The position numbers were made by a program, and so were the translations under genes. A stretch of 40,289 bases of DNA from Candidatus Woesearchaeota archaeon (GTDB lineage Archaea; Nanobdellota; Nanobdellia; Woesearchaeales; UBA525), in the NCBI GenBank assembly GCA_014874255.1, contig JACWAN010000018.1:1-40289 (forward strand). The letters run 5' to 3'. This document shows positions 35,407 to 40,289 of the stretch, in pieces. The notes beneath the pieces are model-generated. The model did not search any database, was not told the origin of the DNA, and was given only the letters and a program-made list of their open reading frames with translations. The number at the start of each line of letters is the position of its first letter. Positions within the stretch are counted from its first letter, which is position 1.

Positions 35407-36086
35407 TCGATCCCGTCTTCGCGCTCGACCTCATCAAGATACTCCTCGTCCTCATCGTGCTCAGCGCGGCGCTCATCATCACGCGCCGGGACTTCATCGC
35501 CCTGACCTCGCTCTACGCAGCCCAATCATTCCTCATCGTCCTCCTCTCCGTCGGGCTCTTCGCGATCGACCGGAATCCCCTGCTGCTCATCATCGCGGCC
35601 ATCACGCTGCTCAGCAAGGTCGTCATCATCCCTTTCATCCTCACGAAGGTGCAGCGCCGGCTGAAGATGAAACGCGAGATCGAGTTCAGCCACCTCTCCC
35701 CCATCGGGGCGATCCTCCTCGCGGTCGTCGCGTTCTTCTTCATCTACGCGCTGTTCTCAGGCATCCTTTCAGGGCTCGACAAGGGCGTGCTCTCCACGGT
35801 CGTCTCGCTCGCCATCTGCCTCGTCTTCATGGGACTCATCATCATCTTCACGCGGAAGCAGACCATCACGAACGTCATCGGCTACCTCACCATGGAGAAC
35901 GGCGTCCTGCTCTTCAGCCTCTTCGTCGCCGAGCTGTCGCTGCTCATCGAGGTTCTCATCCTCCTCGACCTCATCATGCTCATCGTCCTCGTCGCGCTCA
36001 TGGCGTTCGGCATCGACTCCAGCATCGAGGAGTTCCACTCCCAGCTCAACGTGCTGGACCGGTGGCTCGGGAGGGAGCAGCGATGA
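35403..36086 (+). CDS. HyfE-like membrane subunit
   Basis: Multi-TM, NuoK-like; FIALTSLYAAQSFLIVLL, YLTMENGVLLFSLF; ATGA overlap with the previous gene. Confidence 0.85.
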   Translation: MIDPVFALDLIKILLVLIVLSAALIITRRDFIALTSLYAAQSFLIVLLSVGLFAIDRNPLLLIIAAITLLSKVVIIPFILTKVQRRLKMKREIEFSHLSPIGAILLAVVAFFFIYALFSGILSGLDKGVLSTVVSLAICLVFMGLIIIFTRKQTITNVIGYLTMENGVLLFSLFVAELSLLIEVLILLDLIMLIVLVALMAFGIDSSIEEFHSQLNVLDRWLGREQR

Positions 36087-37546
36087 TCTTCCTGCTTCTC
36101 TTCCTGGTCGGCGCGGCCGTCCTCGCCCTCGTCCTCCTCTCGCGCTCGCACCGCGTCATGAATGTCCTCTCGCTCGCGCATGCGACTGCGTACGTCGGCA
36201 TCGTCGCCTACGCGCTCGCGCGGCTGCCGCTGCCCCTGCACGCGGACGGCAGCGACTACCTCTTCCTCGACCATCTGGGCGCGTACGAGATCCTCGTCGC
36301 GTCCGTGGTCTTCTTCCTCGCCGCGCTCTACCTCGAAGGCTACATCGAGAGCCTCATCCGCGCCGAGGAGCTCCCGAAGCGCAACCTGCGGCTCTTCTAC
36401 GTCGCCATGAACCTGCTGCTCATCGCGACCGCGTTCAGCTTCGCCTCCGACAACCTCGCGGTCTTCTGGATCTTCCTCGAGCTGACGACGCTCTTCTCCG
36501 CCGTCCTCGTCGTGACGCTCAACGCGAAGGAGAACATCGACGTCGCCCTGAAGTACATCTTCATCGCGTCCACCTCGATGCTCTTCTCGTTCATCGGAAT
36601 CATCCTCCTCTTCTTCCTCTCGGCGCAGGCGACCGGCACGGGCACCCTGGAATGGAGCGCGCTGATGCTGCACGCCGCGACGTTCTCCCCCGCGCTCCTG
36701 CTCGTGAGCTTCCTCTTCATCCTCATCGGCTTCGCCGCGAAGTCGGGCATCGCGCCGTTCCACACCTGGCTGCCGCACACCCACGCGAAGGCGCCGTCCG
36801 CGGTGAGCGTGGTGCTCTCCGGCGCGGTCGTGAACATGGGCATCTACGGCATCCTGCGGGTCTTCGCCATCGTGCACCAGACGTCGGCGCTCACCGCCGC
36901 CTCCTGGTTCCTGATCGGCTTCGGCATCTTCAGCGTCGCCGTCGCATCGCTCAGCATGCTCCGGCAGCGCAACACGAAGAGGATCATCGCCTTCTCGAGC
37001 ATCGAGCACATGGGCGTCATCCTCGTCGGCATCGGCATCGCGACGCGGACCTCGGTCTTCTGGTCGCTCGCATACGTGCTCGCGCACTCCCTCGCGAAGT
37101 CGCTCCTCTTCTTCTCCGCAGGCATCATCAACCGGCAATACGAAAGCAACGAGGCGGAGGACGTGCGGGACATCTTCCGCCTGCAGCCGCTGGCCTCCCT
37201 CGGCCTCATCGTCGGCAGTCTCACCATCGTCGGCATGCCGCCGTTCCTCCTCTTCCTGCCGAAGCTCTTCATCATCATCGAGCTGGGCAAGGTGTCGCTC
37301 CTCCTCTTCTTCCTCCTGATGCTCTTCCTCCTCATCGCCGTCGTCGCCTTCGGCGCCTTCATGATGCGCCTCTTCTCCGCGGTCCCCGAGGCCGGGAAGC
37401 AGGAGCGCATCCCCCGTTTCCCGGTCCCGGCGAAGATGAGCCTCACCCTGGCGATCCTCATCACGCTCGTCCTCGCCCTCGGTCTCTGGTTCCCGTCATA
37501 CGTGCAGCATGTCATCGACGCGATCGTGACGGAGTTGAGGTTCTGA
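36083..37546 (+). CDS. HyfF/NuoN-like proton-conducting subunit
   Basis: IGFAAKSGIAPFHTWLPHTHAKAPSAVSVVLSGAVVNMGIYGILR, FSSIEHMGVILVGIG. Confidence 0.92.
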   Translation: MIFLLLFLVGAAVLALVLLSRSHRVMNVLSLAHATAYVGIVAYALARLPLPLHADGSDYLFLDHLGAYEILVASVVFFLAALYLEGYIESLIRAEELPKRNLRLFYVAMNLLLIATAFSFASDNLAVFWIFLELTTLFSAVLVVTLNAKENIDVALKYIFIASTSMLFSFIGIILLFFLSAQATGTGTLEWSALMLHAATFSPALLLVSFLFILIGFAAKSGIAPFHTWLPHTHAKAPSAVSVVLSGAVVNMGIYGILRVFAIVHQTSALTAASWFLIGFGIFSVAVASLSMLRQRNTKRIIAFSSIEHMGVILVGIGIATRTSVFWSLAYVLAHSLAKSLLFFSAGIINRQYESNEAEDVRDIFRLQPLASLGLIVGSLTIVGMPPFLLFLPKLFIIIELGKVSLLLFFLLMLFLLIAVVAFGAFMMRLFSAVPEAGKQERIPRFPVPAKMSLTLAILITLVLALGLWFPSYVQHVIDAIVTELRF

Positions 37547-39108
37547 TGGTCGACCCGCTGTTCGAAGAGATGGGCAAAGTGGTCCCGGAAGGGCTGCTGA
37601 AGGGGTCATGGGAAGGGAAGGACGGCGCCATCTACCTCCCGCTCCCGGAGGACGCGTTCGGCGGCGTCATCAAGGGCTTCGTGGAGAAGGGGCTCGTCCT
37701 CGTCGGCCTCTTCTGCGAGGAGGGCTTCCGGGAAGGCGAGCGCTTCACGCTCCTCTACGTCTTCGAGAAGCGCGGGTACGAGCGGCTCGTCGTCCTCCTC
37801 CGCGGCCTCGGGGAGGGGCGCGCCTCGTCCGTGGCGAGGGACTTCCCTTCGGCGTCCTGGTACGAACGCGAGATAACGGACGGCTTCGGCATCGCCTTCC
37901 CCGACGGCCCCGACGGACGGCCGCTCTTCCTGCACGAGTGCTACCCGGACGGCTTCCATCCCCTCCGCAAGAGTCAGGCACGGCCGCGGGAGGCGCAGAA
38001 GCGCACGGCGTACGCGTTCAAGGAGGTGACGGGGGAGGGCGTCTACCAGATCCCGGTCGGACCGGTCCACGCAGGCATCATCGAGCCCGGCCATTTCCGG
38101 TTCAGCGTGATTGGCGAGACCGTCCTCGCGCTCGAAATCAGGATGTTCTTCAAGCATCGCGGCATCGAGAAGCTCGCCGAGGGGAAGACGTCTGAGGAGG
38201 GCGTCCTGTTCGCGGAGGCGATTAGCGGCGACGAGAGCGCCGCGAACAGCACCGCGTTCTGCGAATGCGCCGAGCGCATCGCCGGCACGCGGCTGCCGGC
38301 ACGCGCACAGCACCTGCGGACGGTCCTGCTCGAGCTGGAGCGCATGTACTCGCATCTCGGCGACCTCGCCGGCATGGCGGTGGACGTCGCCTACCCGGTC
38401 GGCGCGTCGCCGTTCCTCGTGCTCCGCGAGGAGCTCCTGCGCCAGAATCGCGCGCTCACCGGATCGCGGTTCCTGAAAGGCGCGATCGTGCCGGGCGGCC
38501 TGCGACGCGACCTTCCCAGGGAGGCGCTCGCAGCGCTCGGAGCGTACCTCCCGTCGTTCATGGAGCGGTTCGTCGAGGCGGCGAAGGGCATCCGGTCAAC
38601 GCCGCTCGTCATCGACCGGTACGCAGGCACCGGCATCGTCCGGCGGGAACTCGTCAAGCCGCTCAACCTCTCCGGCCCCATCGCGCGCGCCTGCGACGTC
38701 CGCATCGACACGCGCGCCGACCACCCGTACGGGCTCTACGCCGCGATGCGGTTGACGCCGAGGCTGCAGCAGGACGGAGACGTCCTCGCCCGCTTCGAGG
38801 TGAAAGCAGAGGAGGTTCTCGCCTCCGCGACAATAATCCTACAACTCCTCGAGAGATTGCCCGACGGTCCGGTGCGAACGCGGTGCGCGTCCAAGAACGG
38901 ATACGCGCTCGCGCTCGTCGAGGCGCCGCGAGGGCAGAGCATGCACTATCTGCATCTTCGCAACGGGACGATCGTCCGCTATAAAGTGCGGACCGCTTCG
39001 TTCTGCAACTGGCAGGCGATTGAGCACGCGGTGCCGGGCAACATCGTCCCGGATTTCCCGCTCATCAACAAGAGCATGAACCTCTCGTACGCCGGCACCG
39101 ACCTATGA
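37546..39108 (+). CDS. HyfG/HycE-like large subunit (NuoC-NuoD fusion) lacking NiFe-binding cysteines
   Basis: NuoC-like WYEREITDGFGIAF...HPLRKS, then YQIPVGPVHAGIIEPGHFRF...FFKHRGIEKLAEG...ISGDESAANSTAFCECAE...DFPLINKSMNLSYAGTDL. Confidence 0.9.
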   Translation: MVDPLFEEMGKVVPEGLLKGSWEGKDGAIYLPLPEDAFGGVIKGFVEKGLVLVGLFCEEGFREGERFTLLYVFEKRGYERLVVLLRGLGEGRASSVARDFPSASWYEREITDGFGIAFPDGPDGRPLFLHECYPDGFHPLRKSQARPREAQKRTAYAFKEVTGEGVYQIPVGPVHAGIIEPGHFRFSVIGETVLALEIRMFFKHRGIEKLAEGKTSEEGVLFAEAISGDESAANSTAFCECAERIAGTRLPARAQHLRTVLLELERMYSHLGDLAGMAVDVAYPVGASPFLVLREELLRQNRALTGSRFLKGAIVPGGLRRDLPREALAALGAYLPSFMERFVEAAKGIRSTPLVIDRYAGTGIVRRELVKPLNLSGPIARACDVRIDTRADHPYGLYAAMRLTPRLQQDGDVLARFEVKAEEVLASATIILQLLERLPDGPVRTRCASKNGYALALVEAPRGQSMHYLHLRNGTIVRYKVRTASFCNWQAIEHAVPGNIVPDFPLINKSMNLSYAGTDL

Positions 39109-39119
39109 ACGACGCATGA

Positions 39120-39698
39120 ATGATCAACGCAATGAGGGATGGAACGATGAAGGACGCCGTGAAGAACCTGCTGGGACGGAAGATCGCCGGAGACGCGGCC
39201 GTCCCGACTGACAGGACCGATGAGGAGTTCGAGCGTCTCGGCCATGAACTCAGGAAGGAGGTCTCATCCATCTTCGGCCGGAGCCTCGCCATCAGGGAGG
39301 TGGACACGGGGAGCGACAACTCCCCCGAGATCGAGCTCAACAATCTCACGACGCCGCACTACGACATCGAGCGCTTCGGCGTCTCCTTCGTCGCCTCCCC
39401 GCGGCACGCGGACGCGCTCGCCGTGACGGGGCCGGTCACCCGCAACATGGCTGACGCGCTCCGGCGGACGTACGACGCGACCCCGGCGCCGAAGCTCGTC
39501 ATCGCCATCGGGGACGACGCCTGCGACGGCGGCCTCCTCAAAGGGTCGTACGCGGTGCTCGGCGGCGTGGACAAGGTGCTGCCGGTCGACCTCAAGATCC
39601 CGGGGAACCCGCCGACGCCCGAGGAGATCATGCGCGGGCTGCTCCGCCTCATGGCGGCCATACGCGACCGCAAGGCCACGCAACACAAACATCGCTAA
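39120..39698 (+). CDS. HyfI/HycG/NuoB-like small subunit with lost Fe-S cysteines
   Basis: VDTGSDNSPEIELNNLTTPHYDIERFGVSFVASPRHADALAVTGPVTRNM...VIAIGDDACDGGLLKGSYAVLGGV...IPGNPPTPEEIMRGLL. Confidence 0.9.
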   Translation: MINAMRDGTMKDAVKNLLGRKIAGDAAVPTDRTDEEFERLGHELRKEVSSIFGRSLAIREVDTGSDNSPEIELNNLTTPHYDIERFGVSFVASPRHADALAVTGPVTRNMADALRRTYDATPAPKLVIAIGDDACDGGLLKGSYAVLGGVDKVLPVDLKIPGNPPTPEEIMRGLLRLMAAIRDRKATQHKHR

Positions 39699-39736
39699 GC
39701 GTCGCGCATTTAAACGCCAGTCACCGCCTCTTCCTG

Positions 39737-40186
39737 ATGGTCCGCGTCAACCTCGTCGATCCGTCCGTGCTGACGGACCAGCATCTCGTCGCGGAATATG
39801 ATGAGATATTGATGCTGCTCGGCTACGTCAGACGGTATCCGTCGCGGGAAGGGATCCCGTCCTCGTACCGGCTCGGCAAGGGGCACATCCTCTTCTTCAA
39901 GGACAAGCTGGTCTATCTCAAGAGACGGCACGGACTCCTGAAGACGGAGATGCGAAAAAGGGGATTCAGACCTACGAGAACGATTACGTTGAACGAGTTC
40001 CCGAAGAGCCTGCGGAACGACTGGACGCCGAGAGAGAAGGATTACGAGATCATCAAGACGCGGCTGCGCGAGAAGCTGGAGAAGAAACCCGCGTATTACC
40101 GCTATTACGGAAAACACGAGAGCGAAGCATTCTTACGGGGACTATTGGATGAACCTCCCCGGGCTAAAGCCCGGGGTATCTGTTGA
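39737..40186 (+). CDS. Pyrimidine-dimer DNA glycosylase (T4 endonuclease V-like), C-terminus altered by an IS end
   Basis: MVRVNLVDPSVLTDQHLVAEYDEILMLLGYV; last codons PPRAKARGIC are encoded by the IS hairpin. Confidence 0.8.
   Translation: MVRVNLVDPSVLTDQHLVAEYDEILMLLGYVRRYPSREGIPSSYRLGKGHILFFKDKLVYLKRRHGLLKTEMRKRGFRPTRTITLNEFPKSLRNDWTPREKDYEIIKTRLREKLEKKPAYYRYYGKHESEAFLRGLLDEPPRAKARGIC
40157..40176. mobile_element. IS200/IS605-type terminal hairpin CCCCGGGCTAAAGCCCGGGG
   Basis: Perfect short-loop hairpin right at the end of a TnpA-like ORF. Confidence 0.6.
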
Positions 40187-40289
40187 GTAATGTTTGTGTT
40201 CTTCCGCCTCTGTTGCTCTGTGCAATGTAGTGTTGTATCGCGTCGGCGCTGACGCTGCCGACGCTCCGGAAGAACTTGCCAGGGCTCCA
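40164..40289 (-). CDS. C-terminal fragment of IS200/IS605-like TnpA (Y1) transposase, runs off the window
   Basis: Minus-strand WSPGKFFRSVGSVSADAIQHYIAQSNRGGRTQTLLNRYPGL* resembles the TnpA C-terminus (SxGxVS..T/AI..YI); stop codon lies in the hairpin. Confidence 0.6.
   Translation of the reverse strand, partial: WSPGKFFRSVGSVSADAIQHYIAQSNRGGRTQTLLNRYPGL

Overview
The window is about 40 kb of high-GC archaeal chromosome. Sec61-beta, NAC, an archaeal-type thymidylate synthase and TATA-like promoters support Archaea; lineage within Archaea cannot be fixed from this window. Most of it is housekeeping and metabolic: a Nudix hydrolase, DedA, a hydrolase-GT2 fusion, a copper-handling cluster, an aldo/keto reductase, an aldehyde dehydrogenase, an ALS-like TPP enzyme, MarC, Dus, MutY, a THUMP methyltransferase, ClC, and a six-gene Hyf/Ehr-type membrane complex. 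Four things stand out. (1) A complete diversity-generating retroelement (DGR) at about 23.8-26.0 kb: DGR-type RT, a 90-nt template repeat (TR), a 96-nt variable repeat (VR) and a target protein. All 13 TR/VR substitutions fall on TR adenines. (2) A multicopy structured intergenic element (family A, 7 copies). Its closing stem differs in sequence in every copy but stays self-complementary, with covarying internal helices, which looks like an uncharacterised structured RNA. (3) A second structured intergenic family (family B, 4 copies, about 119-123 nt) with conserved competing hairpins. (4) A Hyf/Ehr complex whose large subunit has lost both NiFe CxxC motifs and whose small subunit has lost most of the usual Fe-S cysteines. 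An IS200/IS605-like end is cut by the right edge of the window.
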